A stretch of DNA of 64,000 nt from Litoreibacter janthinus (GTDB taxonomy: Bacteria > Pseudomonadota > Alphaproteobacteria > Rhodobacterales > Rhodobacteraceae). Position numbers and translations under genes: made by a program. The notes under the pieces are model-generated. The model was not told the DNA's origin and made no database searches. It saw nothing but the letters and a program-made list of their open reading frames with translations. Positions 43,131-51,866 of the stretch are shown piece after piece; positions within the stretch are counted from its first letter, which is position 1, and the number at the start of each line of letters is the position of its first letter. The stretch is from assembly GCF_900111945.1 (NCBI RefSeq), contig NZ_FOYO01000001.1:1557751-1621750 (forward strand), written 5' to 3'.

Positions 43131-43745
43131 ATGTTTACACTGTACTACGCCAAGGGCACGGCGGCTTTGCCTGTGCAAATCGCTCTGGAAGAGGTGGGCG
43201 CGGAGTATGACCTGCGTCTGTTGGATTTCGCCAGTCAGGATCAGGCCAAACCCGACTATCTGAAAATCAACCCCAAGGGCCGCGTACCGGCGCTGGTCAC
43301 GCCGGACGGCATTCTGACCGAAACGCCTGCTTTGATGACCTATATCGGCCAGATGTTCAAAGCGGCGAATTTGCTGCCGGAGACGCCGTTCGGCTTGGCG
43401 CGCGCGCAAGAGTTCAACGTCTACTTGGCCTCCACAGTGCATGTCGCACATGCGCATAAACATCGCGGGTCACGTTGGTCCGACGACGAAAGTGCCTTTC
43501 CCGCAATGCAGGCAAAAGTTGCGCAGAACATGACCGACTGCGCGACGCTGATCGAGACCGGCTACCTGCAAGGCCCATGGGTGATGGGGGATCAATACAC
43601 CATCTGTGATCCGTATCTGTTCCTTGTGGCGCGGTGGCTGAAGGGTGACGGCGTGAATGAAAGCGCATTTCCAAAGATCATGGCGCATCGCGCGCGGATG
43701 GAAGCGCGCCCCGCCGTGCAGGCGGTTTTGAAGTTTCATGACTGA
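43131..43745 (+). CDS. Glutathione S-transferase-family protein
   Basis: 204 aa from the ATG at 43131 (GGGGGAGA upstream). N-terminal thioredoxin-like domain (about 1-78: MFTLYYAKGTAALPVQIALEE, NPKGRVPALVT with the cis-Pro, LTETPALMTYIG) and a helical C-terminal domain. GST enzymes join glutathione to electrophiles or cleave such adducts. Divergent from the SDH-like operon, with a shared operator candidate, and overlapping a nitroreductase by eight bases. This suggests a role in handling a reactive or sulfur-containing intermediate of the same pathway; that role is inferred. Confidence 0.9.
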   Translation: MFTLYYAKGTAALPVQIALEEVGAEYDLRLLDFASQDQAKPDYLKINPKGRVPALVTPDGILTETPALMTYIGQMFKAANLLPETPFGLARAQEFNVYLASTVHVAHAHKHRGSRWSDDESAFPAMQAKVAQNMTDCATLIETGYLQGPWVMGDQYTICDPYLFLVARWLKGDGVNESAFPKIMAHRARMEARPAVQAVLKFHD

Positions 43746-44565
43746 CCCGCTTTCCGAGGCGCTGAAGGCGCGTTTCCTTGATGCGGGGGATACGCCGGAC
43801 GCCTTGCTTGGGAACGCCACGCTGGAGACGATTGCCAGCAGGCGGTCTTGCAGGGCCTTTGAGGCCAAACCTGTGCCGCTAGAGATTTTGCGCGCTTTGG
43901 CAGCAGTTGCGCTGTCCTCGCCATCGAAAAGCGACCTTCAGCAGCGTGACATCGTGATTGTTCAAGATACTGCGATCAAGGCGCGTTTGCTGGACCTTCT
44001 GTCCGCGCAGGCGTGGATATCCGGAGCCCCCAGCCTCATTGTGTTCTGCGCAAATAATCGCCGCCAGCGCCAGTTGCACGAGACGCGCGGGCTGCCTTTT
44101 GCCAACGACCATTTGGATGCATTTTTCAACGCCAGTGTGGACGCAGGGATCGCCCTAGCCAGCTATGTCATCGCGGCGGAGGCGGCGGGTCTGGGCTGTT
44201 GCCCGATCAGCACCATCCGAAACCACGCGCAGGAGGCCAGCGATCTGCTGGGGCTGCCCGATCACGTGTTTCCGGTGGCCGCATTGGCGTTGGGCTACCC
44301 GTCGAAGAACGGACAGATCAGCCCGCGCCTGCCGTTGCGCACCACCGTCCATGTGGACCGGTTCCAAGAGCAGATTGCAGATGACGTGGCGCAGTATGAC
44401 GCCCACCGTGCGCAGGTTCAGCCCTACGCTGAACAGCGGAGTAGCGATCTTTATGGCACCAGCGATACCTACACGTGGTCCGAGGATAAAGCCCGCCAAT
44501 ACAGCCTGCCGGAGCGGGTGGATTTCGCCGAGTTCATCAAAGCCAAGGGCTTCAAGCTGGATTAA
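43738..44565 (+). CDS. Nitroreductase-family FMN oxidoreductase
   Basis: 275 aa. Residues about 30-210 form the nitroreductase fold: SRRSCRAFEAKPVPLEILRAL (FMN-binding Arg region), AALSSPSKSDLQQRD, DAGIALASYVIAAEAAGLGCCPI and LALGYPSKNG. The C-terminal 60 residues are an extension rich in charged residues. It overlaps the GST gene by eight bases, so they are coupled, and its stop overlaps that of the convergent TPP enzyme. It reduces nitro, quinone, flavin or enone-type substrates; the actual one is unknown. Confidence 0.88.
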   Translation: MTDPLSEALKARFLDAGDTPDALLGNATLETIASRRSCRAFEAKPVPLEILRALAAVALSSPSKSDLQQRDIVIVQDTAIKARLLDLLSAQAWISGAPSLIVFCANNRRQRQLHETRGLPFANDHLDAFFNASVDAGIALASYVIAAEAAGLGCCPISTIRNHAQEASDLLGLPDHVFPVAALALGYPSKNGQISPRLPLRTTVHVDRFQEQIADDVAQYDAHRAQVQPYAEQRSSDLYGTSDTYTWSEDKARQYSLPERVDFAEFIKAKGFKLD

Positions 44566-46163
44566 TGCGCAGCCCCGCTTGGCGCAGGAAGGCCTTCGAT
44601 CTGGACGTTGACGCAGGCGGGCCTGCCGCTTTGCACCGCGCGGTCGAGGGCGGCGTCAAGTTCCGACAGTTCGGTCACATATTCGCCGTGTGCGCCCAGG
44701 CCTTTGGCGGCCTCGTCATAGCGCGCGCCGCTGAGCTGGCACCCTATCAGCCGGTCTGGGCCGTAGTCGCGCATCTGGATCTGATGCTCTGCGTTCCAGC
44801 GTTCGTCGTTCCCGATGATGACCACATAGGGCGTGCCGCTGCGGGCTGCGGTCTCGAACTCGGCAAAGTGAAAGCCCACAGTGCCGTCACCCATCATGGC
44901 AAACACCGTGGCATCCGGCATCGCGCATTTCGCCCCAAGCCCGTAGCACAACCCGCCGCCGATTGCGCCGGAGATGCCATTGGTGATCCTGAAGTCGGCT
45001 TGCGTTGCGGCTTGCGCCCATTGGCCGAATTCGCCGCCGTCGCAAATCATCACCGATTGCGCGGCCTTGTCGATCTGGCGTTGGACTGCCGCACAAAGCT
45101 GGGCGGGGGTGATCTTGCCCGATGGCACGGTATCTTCGGCACTAAAGCCGCGCGCGGTGATGTGACCGTTGACCTCGCGCCGCCATGCGTCATGACCGCC
45201 TTGTCCGGCAGCGATCAACGCCTCCATGCTGTCGCGCGGATCGGCTGCGAAACAGGCTGCAAGGCGCGTGCCAAGGTTGCGATGCGCGCGGTCCCGCTCC
45301 GCTGCGTCGGCGTGAAGCATCATCCAAACGCAGGACGGATCGACTGCGGCAGGGCCGCCGAAGCCAAGGGTGAAGTCCACCCGCTTGCCAAGGTTTACGA
45401 TCAAGTCCGCCTGAGCGAGCGCCGCGCCGATATTGCCCAAGGCGGGATCTTTGAGGCCGCGCGGGCTTTCCATGGCAATGACAGGTGCGCCCAAGGCGGT
45501 TTGCAGCGCCGCCAGCTTGCCGGGTTTGCGCGTGTCATTCATCGCGGGGCCGCAAATAACAAGCGGTCGCTGCGCTGCTGCAATTGCAGTTGCAATAGAC
45601 TGCGCATCATGCGCGGGGAGGGGCATCGGCTCTTTAGCAAAGGCCGTCGGGATCACACCGTCGGAGGCATCGGCATCTACCAGATCGAAGGGCAGGGCCA
45701 TGTGCACCGGACCCGACCGGCCGGACAGGGCCGTGCGAAGGGCGCGGGCGGTATCGACGCCGAAATCAACGGCCCGCGTCGGCCGGAAAGACAGCTTGGT
45801 GACCGGCGTTGTCATAGGCACCTGATCCAGTTCCTGAAACGCGCCTTTGCCGTCTTGGCCAAGCGGCGAGTCGCCGGTGAGTAGCAAGACAGGGGTCTCG
45901 GATTCCGAGCAGGTGAAAAGCGGCCCCAAAGCATTCGCAGCCCCCGCGCCTGCGGTCACCATGGCGACGCCAACGGTGCCCGTGAGCTGTGCATATGCCT
46001 CTGCCATGAACACGGCGGCGGCTTCGTGGCGGGTGTGGATGATCTCGATCCCTGCGTCGAAACAGGCATCATAGATCGGCATAATCTGGTTGCCGGACAG
46101 CGAGAAAATGCGTGTGATGCCGGCCGCTGCCAGCGTCTTTACCAAAAGGTCAGCGCCCCTCAT
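44562..46163 (-). CDS. Thiamine-diphosphate-dependent enzyme, acetolactate-synthase-like
   Basis: 533 aa. N-terminal Pyr domain with catalytic Glu (THRHEAAAVFMAEAYAQ... context HEAAAVFM), central TH3-like domain, C-terminal PP domain with the ThDP/Mg motif GDGTVGFHF...IIGND. It belongs to the ALS/oxalyl-CoA decarboxylase/benzoylformate decarboxylase superfamily. No regulatory subunit gene is adjacent, so it is probably catabolic. It could decarboxylate a 2-keto acid or cleave an acyl-CoA. Followed by an EamA transporter in the same direction, 121 bases upstream. Exact reaction not assignable. Confidence 0.85.
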   Translation of the reverse strand: MRGADLLVKTLAAAGITRIFSLSGNQIMPIYDACFDAGIEIIHTRHEAAAVFMAEAYAQLTGTVGVAMVTAGAGAANALGPLFTCSESETPVLLLTGDSPLGQDGKGAFQELDQVPMTTPVTKLSFRPTRAVDFGVDTARALRTALSGRSGPVHMALPFDLVDADASDGVIPTAFAKEPMPLPAHDAQSIATAIAAAQRPLVICGPAMNDTRKPGKLAALQTALGAPVIAMESPRGLKDPALGNIGAALAQADLIVNLGKRVDFTLGFGGPAAVDPSCVWMMLHADAAERDRAHRNLGTRLAACFAADPRDSMEALIAAGQGGHDAWRREVNGHITARGFSAEDTVPSGKITPAQLCAAVQRQIDKAAQSVMICDGGEFGQWAQAATQADFRITNGISGAIGGGLCYGLGAKCAMPDATVFAMMGDGTVGFHFAEFETAARSGTPYVVIIGNDERWNAEHQIQMRDYGPDRLIGCQLSGARYDEAAKGLGAHGEYVTELSELDAALDRAVQSGRPACVNVQIEGLPAPSGAAH

Positions 46164-46284
46164 TATTCCACGTCCTTTTTGCTTCAGGTGATGTTTGGTG
46201 CATCTGAGAGCAAAACGCTCTCGCCGTCTAGCGGGCTTGTGGCGGGAGGATTTCTAGCGACTTGCGTGTGGAGAGATGAAGAGG

Positions 46285-47130
46285 CTAAAGCGCCAGATAT
46301 CCGATCCCCAGAAACGCGGTTAGGCATCCTAACCACTGGGCAACGCTCATCTTTTCGCGCAGGAACGCCCATGCCATCACAATAGTAAGAAGCCCGAAAA
46401 CAGAGGCGGCGACCGCCGCGTATTGCGCATTGGGCAAGCCACCTGCTGACAGCACCGCCATCAGGGCCACCCCGTCGAGGCACCCCATTGCCAGCAGCAC
46501 GGGCATGGCGCTGCGACCCGGATTGAACGACAGTTTTCGGGTGACCATGATTGCCGCCAGAAGCACAATAGAGACAACGCGCGTGATCAGAATGACCGGA
46601 AGATCGGAGGCCATTTCGGTCGCAATCTGGCCCAAAGCAAAGGTTCCGGCAAAGCCCACCGCCGCGACAAGGGCGTAGGCAATTGTGCGGCCTGCGGGCG
46701 GCAACGCGCCATGCTCGTCATCGGACAAGGCCGCAACCAGCGACACACCTGCAATAATTGCGCCGATGGCGAGCCAGTCCAACGCCGATACGGACGCGCC
46801 GGTGAACGCCGCCCAACCCACTGACAGGATCGGGTAACTTGCGATAATAGGCGCCACCAGACGGACTGGCCCGCGCTGAAACGCGCCGTACAAGCCAAGG
46901 CTGGCGATCAAAAAGAACAGGCCGGACAACGCCGCAAACAGTGCGGCCTTGGGGGCTACTGGTTCAATCGCCCCCGTGCCAACCATCAAGATGGTCTGCA
47001 AAAGAGAGCCGGCGATCAGCACCACCATCAGGCATGCCATCAAAGGCGCGCGCTGGCTGACTTGGCGCACGAGAATATCGTGAAGCCCCCAGCACAGCGC
47101 CGCGATCAGTCCGAGGCCAAGTGCGCTCAT
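46285..47130 (-). CDS. EamA/DMT-family transporter
   Basis: 281 aa, ten predicted membrane helices in two EamA halves (about 5-125 and 135-275). Visible segments include LGLGLIAALCWGLHDILVRQ, WLAIGAIIAGVSLVAAL and MSVAQWLGCLTAFLGIGYLAL. Transcribed toward the TPP enzyme gene and divergent from the ABC exporter. Substrate unknown. The gap after it (46164-46284) has a small GAGAGC/GCTCTC dyad that may act as a weak terminator or operator. Confidence 0.87.
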   Translation of the reverse strand: MSALGLGLIAALCWGLHDILVRQVSQRAPLMACLMVVLIAGSLLQTILMVGTGAIEPVAPKAALFAALSGLFFLIASLGLYGAFQRGPVRLVAPIIASYPILSVGWAAFTGASVSALDWLAIGAIIAGVSLVAALSDDEHGALPPAGRTIAYALVAAVGFAGTFALGQIATEMASDLPVILITRVVSIVLLAAIMVTRKLSFNPGRSAMPVLLAMGCLDGVALMAVLSAGGLPNAQYAAVAASVFGLLTIVMAWAFLREKMSVAQWLGCLTAFLGIGYLAL

Positions 47131-47275
47131 CTTTGCATGTCCGTTTGCTCATCCGCTGTGTGTGTTGCCGCGATATAGCCGGAGGCTCACGGAAAGGCCA
47201 CGGGGCTGCGCCCTCTGAACGCTTGCGGCGGCGCCGCCCCTCCGTTAAGCCATTCCGACGATTACTGGAGGCACC

Positions 47276-49063
47276 ATGGCAAAGGCACTAGGCAGCGAAG
47301 CAGAGCGCGAGAAATCCAAACGGATTGGCGCGTTGGGTGCGCTTTGGCCGTTCATGAAGCCCTATCTTCCGTTGATGTTCGCGGCTCTTCTGGCCCTGAC
47401 GTTGACCGCCTGCGTCTCGCTCGTCTTGCCAATGGCAGTGCGCCGCGTGGTCGACGGGTTCGGCACGGACGAGGCTGCCTTGTTGGACCAGTATTTCATC
47501 GCGGCCTTGGCCGTTGCCGCCTTGCTGGCCGTGGGGACGGGGTTCCGCTATTACCTTGTGACCCGCCTCGGCGAACGTGTGGTGGCCGACATTCGACGCG
47601 CAGTGTTTGACAAAACCATCGGCATGGGGCCGGAATTCTTCGAACGCGTGATGACCGGCGAAGTGCTATCGCGGATTACGACCGACACGACACTCATCTT
47701 GTCTGTCATCGGATCTTCGGTCTCTATCGCCCTTCGTAACCTTTTGATTTTAATAGGCGGTTTGGTGTTGATGCTGCTGACGTCGGCCAAGCTGACATCG
47801 CTGGTTTTGTTGATCGTCCCTGCCGTTATCGTACCGATTATTGTGTTGGGCAGACGACTGCGCGTGCTGTCGCGCGAGAACCAAGACCAGATCGCGGCGT
47901 CGTCCGGCAATGCGTCCGAGACGCTGTTGTCAGTGCAAACTGTACAGGCCTTCACCAACGAAGCGCCGTCGCGCGTCAAGTTCGCCGGCTTCACCGAAGC
48001 GGCGTTTGAAGCGGCGCGCAAGCGCATCGGCACCCGTGCCGTGATGACGGTCATTGTGATTTTCTTGGTCTTTTCGGGCGTTGTCGGCGTGTTGTGGATC
48101 GGGGCGCGGGACGTGCGGGCCGACATCATGACCGCAGGCGAGTTGGTGCAGTTCCTGATTTACGCGATCATGGTTGCAGGTGGTGTTGCGGCGCTGTCTG
48201 AAATCTGGAGCGAGCTTCAACGCGCGGCAGGGGCAACCGAGCGTTTGGTCGAACTGCTGTCCGCAGAGGATTCCGTCAAGGACCCTGAAAACCCTGTCAG
48301 CGTTGGGCGTCTGACAGGCGCTGTTCAATTCGACAACGTGACATTCCGCTACCCCGCACGGCCCGATATTGCGGCGCTGGATGGTGTGACACTGGACGTA
48401 ACTGCGGGCGAGACGATTGCTCTTGTCGGCCCGTCAGGTGCTGGCAAGACGACCATTATCCAGCTGCTGCTGCGTTTCTACGATCCAACGAGTGGCGCAA
48501 TTCGCCTTGATGGCCGCGACCTGCGGGACATGGCGCGCGAAGACTTCCGCCGCTCCATCGCCTTGGTGCCACAGGATCCGGTGATCTTTGCCGCCTCTGC
48601 CCGCGAGAATATTCGTTTTGGACGCCCTGATGCATCGGATGCAGAGGTCGAAGAGGCCGCCAAGGCCGCCGCCGCACATGAGTTCCTGAGCAAGCTGCCG
48701 GATGGCTACGAGACCTATGTAGGCGAGCGCGGCGTGATGCTGTCGGGCGGACAAAAGCAGCGGATCGCCATCGCGCGGGCCATTCTGCGCGACGCCCCGA
48801 TCCTGCTGCTGGACGAAGCAACCTCCGCGCTGGACTCGGAGAGCGAGGCGTTGGTTCAAAAGGCCGTCGACCGCCTGAGCGAAGATCGCACCACGCTCAT
48901 TGTCGCGCACCGTTTGGCGACTGTAAAGAAAGCCGACCGTATCGTGGTGTTTGACGAAGGCCGGATCGTGGCGACGGGCACTCACGACGCTCTTGTTGCG
49001 CAAGACGGTCTTTATGCGCGTTTGGCGAAGCTGCAATTCACAGCTGGGATCGCGGCGGAATAA
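47276..49063 (+). CDS. ABC exporter, fused membrane and ATPase domains (MsbA/LmrA-like)
   Basis: 595 aa half-transporter that works as a homodimer. The membrane domain covers about 20-310 with six helices. The ATPase domain has Walker A GPSGAGKTT, Q-loop LVPQDP, signature LSGGQKQR, Walker B ILLLDEATSALD and the switch His in IVAHRLA, so it is complete. The ATG at 47276 follows GGAGG. It stands alone on the plus strand. Likely cargo are lipids or hydrophobic compounds, as for MsbA-like proteins; specificity cannot be read. Confidence 0.93.
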   Translation: MAKALGSEAEREKSKRIGALGALWPFMKPYLPLMFAALLALTLTACVSLVLPMAVRRVVDGFGTDEAALLDQYFIAALAVAALLAVGTGFRYYLVTRLGERVVADIRRAVFDKTIGMGPEFFERVMTGEVLSRITTDTTLILSVIGSSVSIALRNLLILIGGLVLMLLTSAKLTSLVLLIVPAVIVPIIVLGRRLRVLSRENQDQIAASSGNASETLLSVQTVQAFTNEAPSRVKFAGFTEAAFEAARKRIGTRAVMTVIVIFLVFSGVVGVLWIGARDVRADIMTAGELVQFLIYAIMVAGGVAALSEIWSELQRAAGATERLVELLSAEDSVKDPENPVSVGRLTGAVQFDNVTFRYPARPDIAALDGVTLDVTAGETIALVGPSGAGKTTIIQLLLRFYDPTSGAIRLDGRDLRDMAREDFRRSIALVPQDPVIFAASARENIRFGRPDASDAEVEEAAKAAAAHEFLSKLPDGYETYVGERGVMLSGGQKQRIAIARAILRDAPILLLDEATSALDSESEALVQKAVDRLSEDRTTLIVAHRLATVKKADRIVVFDEGRIVATGTHDALVAQDGLYARLAKLQFTAGIAAE

Positions 49064-49147
49064 TTCCCCGCAAGTCCTGCCTTGCCAAACCGAGCAGGGC
49101 CGATCATCGTCGTCGCCAACTTGTAATGTCATATATGGAGATTGGAC

Positions 49148-49573
49148 ATGGGGCTCTGGAGCTTTGTAAAAGACGCTGGGAAATCGCTGTTCGGGGCTGC
49201 TGAAGCAGCCGAGCCGGATGCAGCGACCCTGCAAAAAGAAATCGCTGATCTGGGGCTGGACGCCTCCGGTCTGGACATCACAGTCGAGGGTGACAAGGTC
49301 AAAGTGACCGGTGACGCTGTGAGCCAAGAGATCAAAGAAAAGATTATTCTGGCCGTGGGTAACGTCGAAGGCGTGGCCGAAGTCGAAGACGAAGTGGCCG
49401 GCGGCGACCCCGTGTTCCATACAGTCAAAAAGGGCGATACCCTCTGGGGCATCTCTGCCAAGACCTTGGGCAACGGCGCGCGCTACGAAGAAATCTTCGA
49501 GGCCAACAAGCCAATGCTGACCCATCCTGACAAAATCTATCCGGGTCAGGTGCTGCGTATTCCTCAGGGCTAA
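49148..49573 (+). CDS. BON-LysM protein, Kbp/YgaU-like
   Basis: 141 aa from the ATG at 49148, with GGAG seven bases upstream. An N-terminal amphipathic segment (MGLWSFVKDAGKSLFG) is followed by a BON domain (about 30-90, DASGLDITVEGDKVKVTG) and a C-terminal LysM domain (about 95-141, HTVKKGDTLWGISAKTLG, IYPGQVLRIPQ). Same architecture as E. coli Kbp, a cytoplasmic potassium-binding protein. No signal peptide, consistent with that location. Followed by a strong terminator. Confidence 0.92.
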   Translation: MGLWSFVKDAGKSLFGAAEAAEPDAATLQKEIADLGLDASGLDITVEGDKVKVTGDAVSQEIKEKIILAVGNVEGVAEVEDEVAGGDPVFHTVKKGDTLWGISAKTLGNGARYEEIFEANKPMLTHPDKIYPGQVLRIPQG

Positions 49574-49596
49574 CCCCCGCCAGATACGACACGAAA

Positions 49597-49623
49597 AAAG
49601 GGACGGCCATTGGCCGTCCCTTT
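49597..49623. terminator. Intrinsic terminator after the BON-LysM gene
   Basis: AAAGGGACGGCC-ATT-GGCCGTCCCTTT, a perfect 12-base stem with A- and T-rich edges, 23 bases after the stop. It can also serve the convergent DUF481 gene. Confidence 0.88.
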
Positions 49624-49686
49624 CCATTTGGAGATCCCCGGTCGGTGAGGTGCACAAACCGTCCGAGGACCCCATCCATCTAAATG

Positions 49687-50547
49687 CTAGAAGCCTAGCA
49701 CAAGTGACAGACCCACAGTGTTGTCGGTCGATTTACGACCAGCCGCTGGGTTGGAGTTGTAGTCGGTCCGGTAAGACACCCGGGTCGACAGAGCGTCGGT
49801 CATCTTGAAGTTCACGCCAAGGTCGTTCGAGACCACGGTGTTCGCGGAAGATCCAAGAATATCGGTGTCGTTGGTGAGCGACATAGTGTCAGTCAGCGAC
49901 AGGTAGTAGCGCGAGGACGCGATGAAACCCACTTCGGTTTCGGTTACGCCAGCGAAGTCTTTCGTGTAGCGCACACCAGGACCCGCTTGAACGCGCCAAG
50001 CTTGTTTTTCGGTGTTGATGACGCGGTAACCTGGACCAAAGCCGATGAAGGCATCGGTTGCGTTACCAGCGACAGGTGCGCCACCAGCGACAACAGGGGC
50101 CGAGAAGCCGTCATATTCGTAACGACCGATACCGAACAGATAGAATTCTGGCGTGAAGTAGCGGCTTGCTTCGTAGGTCGCGAAGAATTTTTCTTCGTTT
50201 TTCAGACCGTTTGCTTCGCCATATTCGATCGCAAAACCAGCGGAGTGGTTCCAGTTGCCGATACCATAGGACAGGCGGCCAGCGCCCGAAATCTCGCCGG
50301 TGTCAGTGTTGCCGGACGCGCCAGACGCGGTCAGCGCAATAGAGCCACGGAAGCCTTGAGCCACGCCATTCGGGCCGAAACGTTCGTCGTCATTGCCGCG
50401 CGCGATGTCTTCGTTCACGTCGGCGGTGATGTCATCAATACGGTCGTCCAGCGCTTTCGTTCCAACCAAAGTGCTTTGCGCCATTACGGGCGCAGCCAGC
50501 ATCAGTGCAGCCAACGAGACTGAAGCGAATTTCAGAGTGTTGTTCAT
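49687..50547 (-). CDS. DUF481 (YdiY-like) outer-membrane beta-barrel protein
   Basis: 286 aa. Signal peptide MNNTLKFASVSLAALMLAAPVMAQ, a linker to about residue 60, then alternating beta-strand sequence (GSIALTASGASGNTDTGEIS, FATYEASRYFTPEFYLFGIG and similar) ending in a terminal Phe (VGLSLVLGF), the recognition signal for outer-membrane insertion. Matches the DUF481 'salt-induced outer membrane protein' family. Lower in GC than its neighbours and rich in Thr/Asn/Gly as such barrels are. Likely abundant. Role undefined. Confidence 0.9.
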   Translation of the reverse strand: MNNTLKFASVSLAALMLAAPVMAQSTLVGTKALDDRIDDITADVNEDIARGNDDERFGPNGVAQGFRGSIALTASGASGNTDTGEISGAGRLSYGIGNWNHSAGFAIEYGEANGLKNEEKFFATYEASRYFTPEFYLFGIGRYEYDGFSAPVVAGGAPVAGNATDAFIGFGPGYRVINTEKQAWRVQAGPGVRYTKDFAGVTETEVGFIASSRYYLSLTDTMSLTNDTDILGSSANTVVSNDLGVNFKMTDALSTRVSYRTDYNSNPAAGRKSTDNTVGLSLVLGF

Positions 50548-50715
50548 GGATCAATCCTATCCTGAGAAGGTGACCCGTCCTGTGGCAACAGAGCCAAGGA
50601 TCGGGAGCATCTCTGCTGAAAGGAGGGATAGGCGGATTCTTTCAATAAGAAAAATTCTAAATAATCATAGATAAAACGAGTTTTACTTATGGATTGGGTC
50701 CGCAACCGACTGCCG

Positions 50716-51642
50716 TTATTCCGTCTCAGTCGAACCCAGCGATTTGTGGTCCAGTGACAGGTGATCCAGCGCATCTAGCACCTCGTCGCGTTCACCTGCG
50801 AGTTGAGAGACGACAGCGTCCAGCGCAGTCTCGGCCTGCTTGCGGAGGTCTTCCTCCACATCCTCGCGCCAGACTGCATAAACGGGAAACGGGAAGGTCG
50901 GCGCGTCGGGCACAAGCCAGAGTGTGCCTGCATCCAGATCGCGTTTGACGTATCGAGCGGGTTGGTAGGCGGCGAGGCCGCGTCGTTTGATGAAATCAGC
51001 CGACAACGCCCCAAGGGCGAAGGTGAGGCCGGTATTGGTCAGATGGGGCAGGGCCGCCGCATGCGCGTGCAGGAATTCCGGCCCCCAATCCACGAACACA
51101 TACTTGTCTGCCAGATCGAGCGTCGGGTCAGGGAAACCGGCGACAAGCACCAGCTTTTCTTCGGTGATCGGTCGTGCCTCCAGCCCCGGACGCAATTGCG
51201 GTGTATAGAGCAAGGCGGCTTGAATGCTGCCTTCGGAGAGGGATCGCGTCATCCGGTCGGGCATCCCCAATTCGGCACGGATGTTGAGATCGGGCATTGC
51301 TGTGCGCAGCGCGTCGATCCAGCGGAATCCAAGGCGCGGCCATAACGAGTATTGCGCGCCTATGAACAAACGACGGGTAAAGCCGTCCGGAATCGCCACC
51401 TGTTGGCGCGCCTCTTCCCACACACGCAGGAGCGACATGGCATATCGTTCAAACTCGATGCCCGCTTGGGTCAGTTCCGCACCTGCTTTCGACCGCGTGA
51501 ACAATGGTCGCCCCAGCGAATCCTCCAACCGTTGAATGCGCAAGGATACGGCTGACTGAGTGACAAAAAGCCGTTCCGACGCTGCAACGAAAGAGCCAGT
51601 TGCGGCGACTTCAAGAAAAGACCGGATCAACGTAATGTCCAT
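50716..51642 (-). CDS. LysR-family transcriptional regulator 3
   Basis: 308 aa from the ATG at 51642 (GGAG upstream; an ATG four codons earlier has none). HTH at about 1-60 (RSFLEVAATGSFVAASERLF then TQSAVSLRIQRLEDSLG), effector domain after about 90 (RLFIGAQYSLWPRLGFRW). Divergent from the acyl-CoA synthetase across about 220 bases, so it may control it. Effector unknown, perhaps a fatty acid or acyl-CoA. Confidence 0.9.
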   Translation of the reverse strand: MDITLIRSFLEVAATGSFVAASERLFVTQSAVSLRIQRLEDSLGRPLFTRSKAGAELTQAGIEFERYAMSLLRVWEEARQQVAIPDGFTRRLFIGAQYSLWPRLGFRWIDALRTAMPDLNIRAELGMPDRMTRSLSEGSIQAALLYTPQLRPGLEARPITEEKLVLVAGFPDPTLDLADKYVFVDWGPEFLHAHAAALPHLTNTGLTFALGALSADFIKRRGLAAYQPARYVKRDLDAGTLWLVPDAPTFPFPVYAVWREDVEEDLRKQAETALDAVVSQLAGERDEVLDALDHLSLDHKSLGSTETE

Positions 51643-51866
51643 GGAAGGCTCCATTCATAAGAAACACTCATGTTATACCGCTTTCACCTCGGGTTCACAA
51701 AATATCGCCTGTTGGCGGGAAAGGCGGGGCGATATCCCTGCTGCGCTGAGCCAAAGTCAAAAAAGCGGTGTTTTTCGTAGCGTTATACTTGCGTGGTTTC
51801 TTATTCCCTTTACGCTCATTTCAAAGACAAGGATGGCTCGACAACGGGCCGCGTAGGGAGGAAATA

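Noticed and set aside
44562..46163. Call as biosynthetic acetolactate synthase (IlvB) or oxalyl-CoA decarboxylase
   Set aside because: No IlvH-type subunit follows it, and the substrate-side sequence is not clearly that of either enzyme, so only the superfamily is stated.
46206..46222. GAGAGC/GCTCTC dyad between the EamA and ThDP-enzyme genes
   Set aside because: Six-base arms with an A-rich loop and no T-run; too weak to list as a terminator or operator.
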